Numbered from the stretch's first letter, positions 39,350-52,879 are shown. The stretch: DNA of 64,000 nt from Dallia pectoralis (GCA_029465975.1 CM055744.1:9409096-9473095); one strand, 5' to 3'. Notes: generated by a model from the letters alone, not told the origin. Numbers and translations: made by a program.

Positions 39350-40574
39350 TTATGTTATTTCTCAAATGATGCTTAGAGCTGTCAATAAATGAATTTATGA
39401 AATTGATTAAAAGTATTGAACAAATGTTGGCTCAATTTGTTATTTAATAAGATGGGGAAAATGTGTGAATGATTTATGCCTCCCTTGATTTGTAAAATAG
39501 ACAAGCTAGTTACGGCTAAAATATCTGCTGGCCCCTGAGGACTGTTTTGAGAACTGCTGCTGTGAAGTATGAATGATGAACGGACGTCATTCTCCACAGC
39601 CTCCACCATCTTCTGAGTGGTGTATGAACATGCGTCCTTGGACTGCCGTTACCAGCCATCAGCATCAAGTAAAGGCCTAATACAGTCCTCTGATTACTAT
39701 ACTAACCCCCCAGGCCAATAGGGCTTTGGTTAAAAGTACCACCCTAATAGAAAACATAAGGAAATCCTACTTGGGATGTGTGGACGCCCTAACGCCTTGA
39801 CAAAAGTACATCATAGCCAACATATCTGTCAGTAATCACTCACCTGCTACTTTCGTGGGTTTAATTCAAGATATTATAGCGAGGCCAAGGCTGTTTGAAG
39901 ATAATCCGACGTAAATAAAGTATGCCCATAAAGCATTAGAATATTTGGATTTCCATCAGCTATGTGGAATGCTATTTCATCAGCTGTGTTTGTAGAATAT
40001 GTGGATCACCATAGAATCAGTGTTATTCTGTGAGTATTTTATAACCGCCCCAACTACATGCGTGAAAGAACTCAGAGACTCAACCGGGATTTACTGCACA
40101 TTTACCAGTTACAGGAGGCAGGAGAATGAAACATATATGATGATTACAAAAGTAGCCAACATCCTCTTGAAGAAAACACACATTTTCCTTAATGAGTGAA
40201 AGCGGTCTTTGAGAACACTGTTCACCACGACAAATAATAGAACGTGTGGAGTGATGGATGACAGAGAGAAGGATGAGAGAGGATGAGAGAGAGAAGGATG
40301 GGGGTTTGAAGATGAGAGAGCGAGATGACCGAAACACACCATGAGACTGTCTTATTGTTTTACAGGAAACCGGACAAATATGCACACTACATGTGTATTT
40401 TAAAGGGTTAAGTGAAAAAGAGAACTAGTAAGGGAGACATAAAGACAGAGTGTTGAAGACGGTCACTGACAGGGACATGTGAGCATGGAGTGGGGACCGA
40501 CACTATTCAACCACTAGCCCCCACTGCAATAAGCCTGTAACCGGCCAAGCACAGCCCTTATCCAAAGCTGTCCA
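39350..40574. other. Intron sequence between two minisatellites
   Basis: Short unique stretch with a small purine-rich patch (GAGAGAAGGATGAGAGAGGA near 40262-40300). No gene seen. Confidence 0.55.
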
Positions 40575-42260
40575 CTACATGTCCAGACACACTGGGACTA
40601 TCAGTACATGTCCAGACACACTGGGACTATCAGTACATGTCCAGACACACTGGGACTATCAGTACATGTCCAGACACACTGGGACTATCGGTACATATCC
40701 AGACACACTGGGTCTATCAGTACATATCCAGACACACTGGGTCTATCAGTACATATCCAGACACACTGGGACTATCAGTACATGTCCAGACACACTGGGA
40801 CTATCGGTACATATCCAGACACACTAGGACTATCAGTACATGTCCAGACACACTGGGACTATCAGTACATGTCCAGACACACTGGGTCTATCAGTACATA
40901 TCCAGACACACTGGGACTATCAGTACATGTCCAGACACACTGGGACTATCAGTACATATCCAGACACACTGGGACTATCGGTACATGTCCAGACACACTG
41001 GGACTATCGGTACATATCCAGACACACTGGGACTATCAGTAGATGTCCAGACACACTGGGACTATCAGTACATATCCAGACACACTGGGACTATCAGTAC
41101 ATATCCAGACACACTGGGACTATCAGTACATATCCAGACACACTGGGACTATCAGTACATATCCAGACACACTGGGACTATCAGTACATGTCCAGACACA
41201 CTGGGTCTATCAGTACATGTCCAGACACACTGGGACTATCGGTACATGTCCAGACACACTGGGACTATCAGTACATATCCAGACACACTGGGACTATCAG
41301 TACATGTCCAGACACACTGGGACTATCGGTACATGTCCAGACACACTGGGACTATCAGTACATGTCCAGACACACTGGGTCTATCAGTACATATCCAGAC
41401 ACACTGGGACTATCAGTAGATGTCCAGACACACTGGGTCTATCAGTACATATCCAGACACACTGGGACTATCAGTACATGTCCAGACACACTGGGACTAT
41501 CAGTACATGTCCAGACACACTGGGACTATCAGTACATATCCAGACACACTGGGACTATCAGTACATATCCAGACACACTGGGACTATCAGTACATGTCCA
41601 GACACACTGGGACTATCAGTACATGTCCAGACACACTGGGACTATCGGTACATGTCCAGACACACTGGGACTATCGGTACATATCCAGACACACTGGGAC
41701 TATCGGTACATATCCAGACACACTGGGACTATCAGTACATGTCCAGACACACTGGGTCTATCAGTACATGTCCAGACACACTGGGACTATCGGTACATGT
41801 CCAGACACACTGGGACTATCGGTACATATCCAGACACACTGGGACTATCAGTACATGTCCAGACACACTGGGACTATCAGTACATGTCCAGACACACTGG
41901 GACTATCAGTACATATCCAGACACACTGGGACTATCAGTACATATCCAGACACACTGGGACTATCAGTACATGTCCAGACACACTGGGACTATCAGTACA
42001 TGTCCAGACACACTGGGACTATCGGTACATGTCCAGACACACTGGGACTATCGGTACATATCCAGACACACTGGGACTATCGGTACATATCCAGACACAC
42101 TGGGACTATCAGTACATGTCCAGACACACTGGGTCTATCAGTACATGTCCAGACACACTGGGACTATCGGTACATGTCCAGACACACTGGGACTATCGGT
42201 ACATATCCAGACACACTGGGACTATCAGTACATATCCAGACACACTGGGTCTATCAGTCT
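40575..42260. repeat. 29-bp minisatellite, about 58 copies
   Basis: The unit is TACATGTCCAGACACACTGG plus GACTATCAG. Units vary at four positions only (GTCC/ATCC, GGAC/GGTC, ATCAG/ATCGG, TACATG/TAGATG). Blocks of the same variant order recur (for example around 41720-41830 and 42100-42200), showing recent multi-unit duplication. Long ORFs here (up to 478 codons) cycle through the unit in three frames and are not genes. Confidence 0.97.
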
Positions 42261-43249
42261 GTTCTTCAGGGGTTGAGGCTTGGAAACAGAGGCTATGGAT
42301 CTGTAATTTCCCTTGACTTTATTGCCCGGTACTCAGCTGAGATTACTTTTCTTTGGGGGGGGTACAGGTAAATCTTTGACATTCACCTGGTATCAGTGAC
42401 CCCAGTGGGTTGGGACAGGCAGTGTGAATGGATATCGAATGGATATCAACAGGCACAGTGGAATACGTGTAGCTGTGAGAGAAATATAACCGTGTTGTCT
42501 TCACCTTGTGATTGTCCCCCAAAAGCACGGGGGTGCGGTTGACAAATGTGCAGAAACGTCATTAGCACATACTACCAGCGATCCAGGTCCCGGCATCATT
42601 ATCGGCAAAAGACAATTTTTCATCTCCACAAAATTCTGCGGGAGGCACCCAGATGCCCCCTGCTGTTTTCTAGTACCACACACTGAGGGGAGCGCCCTGC
42701 CACCCAGAAGGGCCCCTCAGAGTGTTTGGCTGATGAAATCAACGGATATCAGGACTTCGCCGGGGACCAGTTTCTCTCCGTCTTTAATAAGAGCTGATTG
42801 CAGCGTGACGTTCGGCACAGGAACCATTTAAGGTGCTGTGACAACATGCCATCAGAAAACACATCTTGTATCTGGCTAATGTCTGCATGTTTTGGCATAA
42901 CAGCAGCGCTCAAGGCTTTTCGCGTCGGAGCGTTCAAATCAGATGTGCGTCAGTATTTATATAAGCTGTACACTGAATTGAAGAAACGCAGGGGTCTTAT
43001 CTCGATTCTTGGGTGATTGGATTGTATTTGTGGTGGAGGGGGGCGTTGTGTATATCTTTCTACCCAGGGCTAATGCATTCTTCTGCTTTGTGGCTTTATC
43101 CTGTGATGTTATTTCCTAGCGCAAGCCCTCAAAGAATGTTTTGATCAAAAGGCACGGCAACATAGTGAGGCCAGTGAAAAAGAAATATATTTCTGAGTGT
43201 AGACATACAATGATATACTGTGTATGTGTGGGTATGAGTGTGAGACACA

Positions 43250-43281
43250 GACAGACAGACAGAGAGAGAGAGAGAGAGAGA
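43250..43281. repeat. (ACAG)n(AG)n microsatellite
   Basis: ACAGACAGACAGAC followed by about 10 AG units. Confidence 0.92.
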
Positions 43282-43466
43282 AGGAAAAAGAATCCACTTC
43301 TATCGTGCACTCCAAAGAAGTAGTGGTCTATGTAGACGGTCTGTGAACAGTACATCCGTGGGGGAGGGTTCTTCCCCTTAGGAACCAGCCAATGTATCTT
43401 CCATCCTACCTTCTCATAAGAAACTCTGCTGTGGACACCTGTGCCTATAATGCCAAACTCCACCAG

Positions 43467-43467
43467 T

Positions 43468-43502
<35 letters not shown>

Positions 43503-43507
43503 CACAC
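43467..43507. repeat. (AC)n microsatellite
   Basis: About 18 AC units with one A insertion. A shorter tract is at 43724-43742 and another at 46384-46403. Confidence 0.93.
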
Positions 43508-45137
43508 TCTCCCATCTCCATCCACTTTGACACTTCCGCACACATCCACAGTCAGTCCTCACTCTCAGACGAAGAAGAAAGGCTAAATCCCTGGGTGCAC
43601 AGAGGTGAAAATGTATAGCAGATATTTATTCCAATATATAGGAGACGTTTTGAAGCAGCAGTGTTTGGTCGGTACCGCTGGAGGGGAAACGGCTCGGATA
43701 AATAAATAAGTATGCACATATAGACACACACACACACACACAAACGGATAAACTGGCACAAACTGTTTGAAGTGCTAACTCTTGGGCTGGCTGCTTATCT
43801 CCGCTGAAGTATTATGGCCCTCTAATCCATCTCTGTAACTCAGCCTCTTCACAGGCTGCTTCCTGCCTCTGCGTGCAGCAGCACAGCCCCACAAATCCTT
43901 TGGTAATGCCTTCTTCCTGGGCTGTCTTTTTGGAGATAACGAAGGCCTCCCAGTTTCTGCCGACGCCATGACACCCCCCGTCCCAGCCTCCGCAACCACG
44001 CCCCCCCCGTCGACGCTATCACAGGGCCCCCGTGTTCGGCGAAACTCAACCTCGGTCTAGGGGCTCCCATGTACTGGCAGACAGGGCCGGTGTGATCATC
44101 CAGTTGGCTGTGCCAGATAAGCTTTGGTGGACTACCGGGGAGGTACGGAACGCCGCGGAATATCGGCACCAGGAGGAATTTGATGCTTGCTACCTCCACT
44201 AAACCAGGGATAGTGTGGGAAAAGGTTGTGATGGAGAGTAAAACGTAGAAATAGTGGGGTTTGGCATTGTGATGTGTGTCTGTGGGGGGGAGAGTGTGTG
44301 TGTGTGTGGGGGGGTTCTACCGAGCTAAATGAGTGGCAGTCGAAGGGAATTAAGTTCATGCTGCGCAGATTTGCTGCAAGTCAACTAAAGCAACTTAAAA
44401 TGTCTTGTGGAGAAAAGCTGTGGAAACCACTTAGGAATGATTTCAAGAACAGTAAAGCTGGAATATCTACCTGAAAAGTATTTTTTTCAAGGAAGTTTTA
44501 GGGAGATTTATCTCTATTTGTAATTCTAACTGGTATGACAGTAAAACTAATCAAATAGTCATATCATAGAATAACTAAATTATAGAGATTTGTTTTTCTT
44601 TCACATTGGACATCTTTTCAAATGTCTATCGCTATTGAGGTACAGAATTAGGCAAAAGCGAAGTCTACACAAGAGCAATGTGTTGGATGGAATAAGCATT
44701 TGGAATAATATTATTAATAATTACTAGCTTAATAAAATCAAGAGTAGGAAATATATTTTATTACGTAATATGGGCCTGACAATACACTGAACACACCACA
44801 TAATACATGTACACTATCTATCATAAGTGCTAATATATTTAGTACAATTGTATGAGATTGGAGAACAGTCGCCATGGCAGCAACTTCATTGTAAAAATGT
44901 TTGTTAATCTATCAATATCTGTGTTGTGGAGTCAGCACCCATTAAAACCGCTTTCACTTGAACTCATCTTCATAGGTTTTTTATCAGAGATAAACCGCAA
45001 AATCACAGAAGCTCAAATAATCAGTAAGCTATAACTACGTTGGGTTGAGGACTTCTCTGAACTCTACGTTTTGACTGAAACCCCATAGGCCAAACATTGG
45101 AAATGTGAGACTTCGACTCTCAGTGTTTCTGTGCAGG

Positions 45138-45395
45138 TGGGTTAATCATTAATCATCTCCTAACAAGGGAACATGTCAAGGTCTGGGTAGATTTGATGGT
45201 AAGTGAACAATCAGATCTCATAGTCGATGTGTTAAATGCAGGAGAAAGGGGCCGGAGTAAAGACATGTGCTGGTCACTGGGTCACTGGGTCAGAGCATCT
45301 TTGAAACATTACGGTGTTGGGTGCCCAAGGCTAATTTATATGCAAGGGCAGTGAAGGCTATCCCGTCTGGCCTGAACACAGAATCCAGTGGCACA
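45138..45395 (+). mobile_element. Internally deleted Tc1/mariner 5' fragment
   Basis: This stretch contains ATCATCTCCTAACAAGG near its start, as in the element at 60904, then TGGGTCAGAGCATCTTTGAA, then GTGTTGGGTGCCCAAGGCTA and GAAGGCTATCCCGTCTGGCC. These are blocks of the N-terminal transposase region of the same Tc1 family, but the text between them (the helix-turn-helix) has been deleted. No terminal repeat was seen at the left end. It is a dead fragment. Confidence 0.7.
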
Positions 45396-47139
45396 ACAAT
45401 AACTTGCTCCTCTGTTTTTCCACACATCCCTGTAAAATAAAGCATAATGCCTGGACAAAATATTACAGATTTAAATAACGTAATGGGTTCCACTGGTTGA
45501 CCCTCTCTTATACCCACAGCCTTCTGTGCACGGAAGAGCAATAAACGGGCCGACCCATTACTGGATATTCAACTGCAGGAAGGAGCTATAAGGAAGACTG
45601 AAGGACCTGGTTTGGGAGACAGGTAGAGCGCGTCCTGTACTCGGCCTTACACACTGAAACACATTTGGGGTTGAAAGGAAACGACTTTGCAACAGAGCCG
45701 TGTTCATTACTATGCTTGCATTCAAAGTGGCATCCACATCCCCAGAAATCAATACACATGACATGCACTACGCGGGACGTGCACTACGCGGGACGTGCAC
45801 TACACGGGACATACACAGGCCATTGTTGCTCTGAGGATTGGTGTGACGCAGGTGATCGATTGGGAACTTGAAGTGGTTGGTCTAAAATGTATAACTGCTG
45901 TGTCCATTGTAGCACAGCATCAGTCAAGCGAATGGTTGAGTTGCTGTCATTACAAGCCTTTACATATTAGCACCATTCACATCACTTTCACTTCATTAGC
46001 AGTCGTTACTTCAAACATGTCTGTTAATATTAGCTGGCGGCTCCATAGCGGCTTTTCTTCTGACATGTCATGCTGAGTGTTAAAGGCATAGAATCAAGCC
46101 TACACTTAAAATGTTTAATCTTAGATGGGGATGTTTTAATTTACCAGAATTTGTTGTCAATAAGGCCAACAAGTAGTATTGCCAGGACAGCCAGGGCTAC
46201 TAGAGTAGAGAGCCGACCAAATAATTATGAATTCCTTATTAAGTGGAGGTTTTATGAAGAGCTACTAAATTGTCTCTTTGACTAACCCCAGGGAGCACAG
46301 AAGCAGGACTAGTTTGACTACCCCTGGAAATACGCTATGTCCATATTCCTTTTATGTTAGGCCAAGAAACGACAGAGCGGAGCAACACACACACACACAC
46401 ACAAACAGGCATGCCCACACACACTTGCTGGTCCACAAACACACACCCGGCCCTGATCACACACACGAGGACCTAACTTAAAGCTGTTAGGGACCGGGTC
46501 CGTTTCTCTACAGGCGACGGCTGCCCTCCCTGGGCCAGTGCAGATGTTTTACAGTGCCATACAAATGAGGAAGCCAGAAGAGCAGGACAGACGACTCGGG
46601 ATCATTACGAAGGCAAAACACTATGAAGGGCACGTTGGTGACGATGTGGCGGCGATGTGGCGGCGAGTGTGTGCTGGTCGGGCGCAAGGTCAGCTCGTTC
46701 TTCTCAACGACACGGCCACTCGCGACGACCTCAGAGTTGTTCAAGCCGAAACTAAATTAATTGGAAAACGTTTGCATTTTAGTGACAGCTCGAGGTAAAC
46801 GCGTTGTGGGGCGGGAGGGGGCGGGACGGGGCGAGTTTAGGAGGAGGGTGGGTGCACTTGTGAGGATAGGTAAAGGACAAACATCTGTCATCGTGTATCT
46901 TCCTCAGTGTGCACTACCGTTCATGAGGTGTGAACTTCATCTCGGGGGTGTAAAAGCAAAAGACACGGCGTGGGGTGCGGACGAGTCACGGAAGGGAGAA
47001 CTGGTATCAAGAGATTAACAGGAAGACACAAAGGAGACAGGATGGAACATGAAGAGAGGGAGAGAAAAGAGGACAGACAGGAATCGAAGAGGAGACACGG
47101 ACGAAATGAATAAGGGGCGAGGATGAAATGAACGGGAGA
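45396..47139. other. Intron sequence, nothing recognised
   Basis: Contains a three-unit 16-bp repeat (GGGACGTGCACTACGC at about 45765-45810) and a short AC tract. No exon recognised. Confidence 0.5.
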
Positions 47140-47480
47140 CAGCCAGGAAACGAAAGGGAAACAGGCAGGAAATGAAGGGGATACAGGCAGGAAATGAAGG
47201 GAATACAGGCAGGAAATGAAGGAGATACAGGCAGGAAATGAAGGGGATACAGGCAGGAAATGAAGGTGATACAGGCAGGAAATGAAGGGGATACAGGCAG
47301 GAAATGAAGGCGAGACAGGCAGGAAATGAAGGGGATACAGGCAGGAAAGGAAGAGGATGCAGGCAGGAAATGAAGGGGATACAGGCAGGAAATAAAGGCG
47401 AGACAGCCAGGAAATGAGGGGGAGACAGGCAGGAAATAAAGGCGAGACAGGCAGGAAATGAAGGGGACACAACAAGGAAA
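47140..47480. repeat. 22-bp minisatellite, about 15 copies
   Basis: The unit is ACAGGCAGGAAATGAAGGGGAT with GGCGAG or GAGATA variants. It is embedded in a purine-rich stretch (47030-47600). The minus-strand ORFs (Phe/Pro/Ser/Cys-rich) come from the repeat. Confidence 0.95.
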
Positions 47481-48531
47481 TGAATGGGAGAGATACAAAA
47501 GAAAACAGAAGATGAACAAAAGAAAAAGGAAAAACACGGGAGAAACAAAAAAGAGACTGCAAGAAACAAAGAAGAAACATGCAGAAAACTAGGAAGAATT
47601 AAGAAAGGGGAGCAATATGAAGATGTCGGTGTAACGAGAGACAAATTGTTCAAGTTCAAGCACTTCCTATCTGTGCATCGCAGGACACCCCACCTGTCTC
47701 TATCCATTCCTCCCTCCATAGGAATTCTTCACCACCCCTCTCCACCATTCCATCCCTCTAAGTTATTACCCCACCATCTAACCTCCCCATCACGACACCT
47801 CAATCTCTCCCCCGTCTTCTTGACTTGGTCCGTCTGCAGATGTTATCAATGGCTCAAGTCCCATTGATAATCCGCACTGTTCTAATCTCTTCCAATAGCT
47901 GCAATTCCTTGCTTTTCCCCAGCCAATAGTGACCAATTCAGCCCATTACATGCTGAAGTTAGTATGGCTATAGTTAAATTCAGTGTCTTATCTACATGTT
48001 AAAAGGCTATGATTTAGAAATGTGTCCTACAGTCATCATGTTATTCTGCTCAGTTGCAGTTCAATCCAAGCTGTAGTATGTCTATAAACACACTTTCCAT
48101 GCTATTCCAACTACATAAAAACATACTTGGCCACTATTATTGTTTACAGTAACTCTGTATAATCAATGTAACTGCGGAGTGAGAGACAAGTGGAGGCCTA
48201 GGTCAGAATAGAAACAGGAAGCACATGCTAACATCTCCAACCTAGCACAACTCGGATTGCATCAGTCTCTAGCTGGGTATTCCGGTAAGTGTAAATATAC
48301 AATCAATATGTTTTATACTATATACATTGTAAATTTCATCCATAATTCACTTAGCACGCGGAGAACTCATTGCATAGCAGCCCCTCCACCCCTCAGTCTT
48401 CGGACACGGGACGCATGTGGAACATCAGCACTGTGTTGGCACTCCAGGATTCCCCTGGCGAATGCCTGTGTCTTTGAACACCTGAGCTGCCAGCACAGAG
48501 ACATCCACTCTCCGGTACGCGCGCACACACG

Positions 48532-48576
<45 letters not shown>

Positions 48577-50543
48577 ACACAGACACAGACACACAGACAC
48601 ACACACACACACAGGAGTGCCCAGGAGGAGTTCACGCTGGGGGGAGACAGATGGTGATGAAGGCTCCTGTTCTCAGCTCCAAATCCAATCAAAAAGCGCC
48701 AACACAACCCGGCAATAACATCCCCCGGCTATCTCTCTAACCAGACCCCAATCGAGCCCAGTTTGACATCCACCGTCTCTCCACCTTTAGTCTTACGACA
48801 GACGGCAGACGTTTAAGTGAATTAATCATCCTTCATGCGCGGCAGCTTACAGTCAATAACAGAAACTGTTTACCGCAACCAGAAAGGAATTTATTAAGCT
48901 GCTCATCATCACATATTCCATGTTCTGAACACCAAAAATTCCTTCCGAACGCGTTACATTTCTCCGCTGATCTTTCCAAGCCCCTAATGTGTGATACAGA
49001 CAACTTGTAGCCGTCTGACACGTTTAGCATTTCGCCCCATAGGGGGTCCAAGCACATTTGATCTAAATTCTTTTTGATAGGATGTTTTAATCAAAACCCT
49101 TTGACATGAAAACCATGAGATCAGATCCCGTTTGTGGGATTGAAAATCCTTTCAAAATTGTGCTTTAAAATTGATCGGCGTGATAACAGATTTATCAAAC
49201 ATAAAGTGCTACTTCCTCCAGAGGCTGGTTTTAAGGTTATCAGACCGTCAGGGATGGTTTTGGTCCTGAATTGTGATTTCTACCTCAGCGGACAATAAAG
49301 CCATATCATATCACATCCTGGGCAAGTGTCTTCAGGTTCTCTTTTCCTAAACTTACACATTTTTACATTAGCACATAATATGTCAAGAACCCTTTGCACT
49401 CGTCGTCTAGTCGTAAATACTTTATAGTCTAATAAAATCAATTTCTCGAGGTCTGTTTAACATAAAGGGGACAGTGTTAAGAAAGAACCATTCTCTTTGC
49501 TAATACCTCCAGAATGGTGATTAGGGTCATATTTTGTCAATTTCCGCAACTGTCCTCTACTCAACTATCAAACACTAAGGACGCTTACAAAATGACCATA
49601 GATGCGACCAGTTGGCAAAACATGCAACAGAACAGACCTGTATTAATATTGCTGTCAATCGAAAAACAAAGGTGTCCCAATCACTGCCTGTTTCACAATT
49701 ACAGTCCTTAGCGATAGACCCAACAAGTCTCCCCTGATTTCCATGTGCATTGGAGAAGTGACTCAATTCCAGCATAGTCTAGGCAGGGCCTGCTTGCCCC
49801 TTTTCCTCACACACACATGAGCAATAAGCTGGAATATAAGCCTGAGATAAGTAGGAAAATAACGGCATTAACGGTTTGTTTGGTTAGGAAAACCACAGAG
49901 GGCTGGCAAAATCTCAACAGGAGGTGCGACAGGAGGGGAGAAGCAAGATTGACTGGGGGCCTGTTCACCCCAATACCAAGACGTCTGAGAAGAAATATTA
50001 CAGCAATAAACAGTGAACCCGGAAAAAAGGTCATACAAAAATAAAAGTTTAAATTAAAATAGGCTACTGCAAAATAGCCTATTTACAGGGACTTTCCAAA
50101 TCCTCTCTTAGAAAAAAAGAGTGCCCATGTCCTCTGTGTTTTTTTTTTGTTTATGGCAGAGTTAGTGTGCTTAAGTAAACGGGAAAAGTAGGGGACATTG
50201 AAAAAGCATGTGTGCTGCTACTGGAAATGGTGGCTGAAATAATGAGGGCTTTTATGCTCAGATAATGACAATGGAAAAGCCTCATCTGGGTTCTGACTGA
50301 TGTCAAATAGACAGCTATTAGTGTACCTAGACGTTAGCTTGACATTGTCTGCTCAGTAGTTAAGCTGCCAGCCTTTACCTGCTTCTACCTCCTTGGTCAG
50401 TGCTAGCTGGGTTGCTAGCTTTTACCTGTGCTAGCTTTTACCTGCTTTTACCTGCTTGGTCAGTGCTAGCTGGCTAGCCTTTAGCTCTCGGTCACTAGCA
50501 GGGGGTGCCATTCGCGGGTTAGTCATAGACAGGATGGTCGTAC
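47481..50543. other. Intron sequence upstream of the Ig exon donor
   Basis: Purine-rich to 47600, then unremarkable apart from the CA microsatellite. Close to the Ig exon, at 50370-50480, TTTACCTGCTT and TGCTAGCTGG words recur in a short imperfect tandem repeat about 65 bp from the donor. Confidence 0.5.
48518..48614. repeat. (CA)n microsatellite with CAGACA interruptions
   Basis: About 45 dinucleotide units, pure at 48535-48570, then CACAGACA interruptions. Confidence 0.95.
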
Positions 50544-50718
50544 CTTTCACGATGAGGTCCGCGTAGTTGGAGACCCCGGAGCCTCCGTCGGATCGGATGA
50601 CGCAGCGATAGCGGCTGGTGCTCCTCTGCGACGTGTCGCCGACGCTGACCGTTGCTGAGAAACGCCGGTGGTTGACCACGCGAGTCACCATGAGGGCCGT
50701 GTCTTTGCCGTTCCACTG
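50544..50718 (-). CDS. ptprt: ptprt exon: second half of Ig domain
   Basis: A 175-bp exon that begins with Gln-Trp-Asn-Gly directly after a CTCTGCAG acceptor. It reads through HRRFSATVSVGDTSQRSTSR and YRCVIRSDGGSGVSNYADLI to VK plus one base. YRC carries the second cysteine of the Ig disulphide and matches FQC in the preceding exon. The tail SGVSNYADLIVK is the G strand shared by PTPRT, PTPRM, PTPRK and PTPRU. The donor is GT at 50542-50543 (AAAG/GTACGA). The exon exits in phase 1, and the leftover G joins CC of the FN3 exon to give Ala (VK-APPTPIAPP). The next exon in the transcript is 36.7 kb away here, but that distance includes the 16.1-38.0 kb inverted block and is probably inflated. Confidence 0.95.
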
Positions 50719-52276
50719 CTGCAGAGACAGACGCATTCACCTGCACGTCAGTACACATATACACGCCATAGTATGACATGGTATATGTTAGCAATATATG
50801 GCACAATGTGGTGTGGTATATGGCCAAAATACTACGGTTAAGAGCTGTATAAGTACATGTATGCAGTACAATGCATCACATAATGCCCGGACTTAGCGCC
50901 TAGTCGTAGTATAGGCTACTGACAACATACAGATAATGGTAAATATATATAATTTCAATAATGAATAAAAAACATGTAACATTTTTAATGGTGTATTTCT
51001 ACATTTCAAAAATAATTTCTATCTTTAATAATTTCTTTCACAGTTTCATGTTTCACGAGTTTATGTTTATGGTTGCAGACATTGTAAAATCTCATTTGGA
51101 TTCGTCTTTTAATCTGTCACTTTCACCCATCAAAGTTGAAAGGGCGGGATCTAGAGAATACTGTCTTTTTACTGTCCTCTGAGTGCATCACCTTTATTTT
51201 GGGGTGCTTAGTCATCAACATGGCTGCATTGGACGACTTGGTGAGGAAAACACTATCTACTGCAGATGTGAATAAACCTGCCATAATATGACAATATTTA
51301 CTGATAAAATCACCAAAATTGATTAAGAGGTTTCCTTTGCTGTAAAGCCGGTCAGACCACGACATAGATGAAATTCTATTAAAAAACAGCATGAAAACCT
51401 TTTCAGCAATTTTGACAATTTTATCTCCATCTGTCCCTAAAATTTCTCTATGAATTGGTCATTTGTAACGTCTTTGTTTTAAACACGACATGTGTGTTTA
51501 TGTCTTGAAAGTCCTAACTATGTGTCATTGGAAGTTATTTTATCAGTCTATAACCTTCCTATCAGTCTATAAAACAAATCCTATATTCTGTCCTAGCTTT
51601 ATACGACTCAATCAAATGTAATATGATATAAGGACAATTGGCCATTCAATGTAATTCCAACGACCCCTGAACCAAAAGGCATGATAAAAACTGTAATTCA
51701 GATCTGATGACCAAAGAAATATGCAGTGTCGTTAGGCGTTTGATATATATACCCTGTCACATATTCAGATCGGCCCGCATTCCTGTTTCTTTCCATTTCA
51801 CCACACTTCTCCCCCGTACAGTCTTAACTCAACTACAACAACCTCCCAAAAGTAATTTACTCTAGCATGTATCATCGCCTTTCCTTTGCCTTGGGTATCA
51901 GTTTCCATTGCAAATGTCATTACTGTAAAATGCAAACATGCTAGGGCAGTCACTGGGAGAGACACTCATCCATATCAAAACAAGCCTTTCTGCTAGGGCC
52001 CAGATTATACGGATTTCCCCACAGAGTTCATACCATTACAGTATGTGTGCAAGCACAGCAAGGAACCGCAAGGGCATGCTATTAGTGTCCCTTCACAAGG
52101 AAGGCGTCAAAGCACTGCTATATAGATCAACTCAAATGCCCCGATGGTCCCTGAAGTTGTTTTTCATACGCACGCCCACAGACGTGAACATCGGTAACAT
52201 CTGGCAGGACTCCGGCTGTGGGTTGAGAGGGACGAGACAGACCTGGTCCAGGGAGAACTGATAGGTACCAACTCAC
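50719..52276 (-). other. ptprt: Intron between the two Ig exons of ptprt
   Basis: A 1,558-bp phase-0 intron bounded by GTGAGT (at 52271-52276) and CTCTGCAG (ending at 50719). No repeats of note. Confidence 0.85.
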
Positions 52277-52392
52277 CTGTAGCCATAGCTGATCGTGTTG
52301 TGACCACTTCCCCCCGGCAGTACACTGGAAAGTGGCGTTCTGGCCGACGTTCACCTCCACATTCTGCAGCCGCAGGAAATGAGGCGCTTTCC
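52277..52392 (-). CDS. ptprt: ptprt exon: first half of Ig domain
   Basis: A 116-bp exon. Its translation runs KAPHFLRLQNVEVNVGQNAT and then FQCTAGGKWSQHDQLWLQ. This is the N-terminal half of the membrane-distal Ig-like domain of an R2B phosphatase. It shows the first Ig cysteine (FQC), an N-linked glycosylation sequon (NAT), and the conserved tryptophan after the cysteine (LWLQ). The wording is closest to PTPRT as I remember it, rather than PTPRM or PTPRK, whose Ig domains differ at GGKWSQHD. The acceptor is TTTTCCAG, with AG at 52393-52394. The donor is GTGAGT at 52271-52276. The exon enters in phase 1 and leaves in phase 0, matching both neighbours. Introns on either side are about 2.5 kb (to the MAM exon) and 1.56 kb (to the second Ig exon). 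The reading is intact. Confidence 0.95.
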
Positions 52393-52879
52393 CTGGAAAA
52401 GGGGGGCGAGAAACGGTGTGAACGATTCCCTCGTGCATAACACGGGATTCAAAGAATAGTCCTGTATTAGCAAAAACACACAGCTTATCAACTCTTCAAC
52501 TCTAAACGTCAACTGAAATCCATGTGAGTCAGGCCGTGCGTTAACGGGAAAAAGTACGATAGATGTGGGGAAAAAGACTAGAAATGCACGCACTTGAAAA
52601 AGTGTTTGAGGTCACTTCCAAAATGTCCTTGCTTTTAATAGAGGCGTGTAGATGGGTGTACAGAGGCCCATTATCAGAAATCCTCTGTCCTGTGTTCCAA
52701 TGGCACGTTGGGTTTTCCTAATCCAAGTTGATCATTTGAAAGGGTTGAAAACGTTTGCGCTGAATAAAGAAGCAAAACAACTTCTCAAGATTGGAGTGCC
52801 GAGAGCATCAGCAACCGAAGGCTCGACTGCAGGGTCAGAATGGACAAAAAGAATCAACTTTCTTCTGAAACTCATCAGG

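Larger units (their letters stand above)
42265..45137. other. Intron sequence with a GC-rich patch
   Basis: Mostly unremarkable. A GC-rich patch at about 43840-44180 has overlapping minus-strand ORFs (74 and 116 codons) rich in Arg, Pro and Gly. It could be a decayed transposon piece or a CpG island-like stretch; I recognise no domain. The remainder shows only microsatellites. Confidence 0.5.

Noticed and set aside
40575..42260. CRISPR-like array of 29-bp repeats (also 36-bp units at 9460)
   Set aside because: Units are directly adjacent with no unique spacers, and the genome is a vertebrate.
40579..42371. ORFs of 260-478 codons across 40.6-42.4 kb
   Set aside because: They are read-throughs of the 29-bp minisatellite; the unit is not a multiple of three, so the protein cycles through all frames.
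46921..47719. Phe/Pro/Cys-rich minus-strand ORFs up to 234 codons
   Set aside because: Produced by the 22-bp purine-rich minisatellite at 47140-47480.
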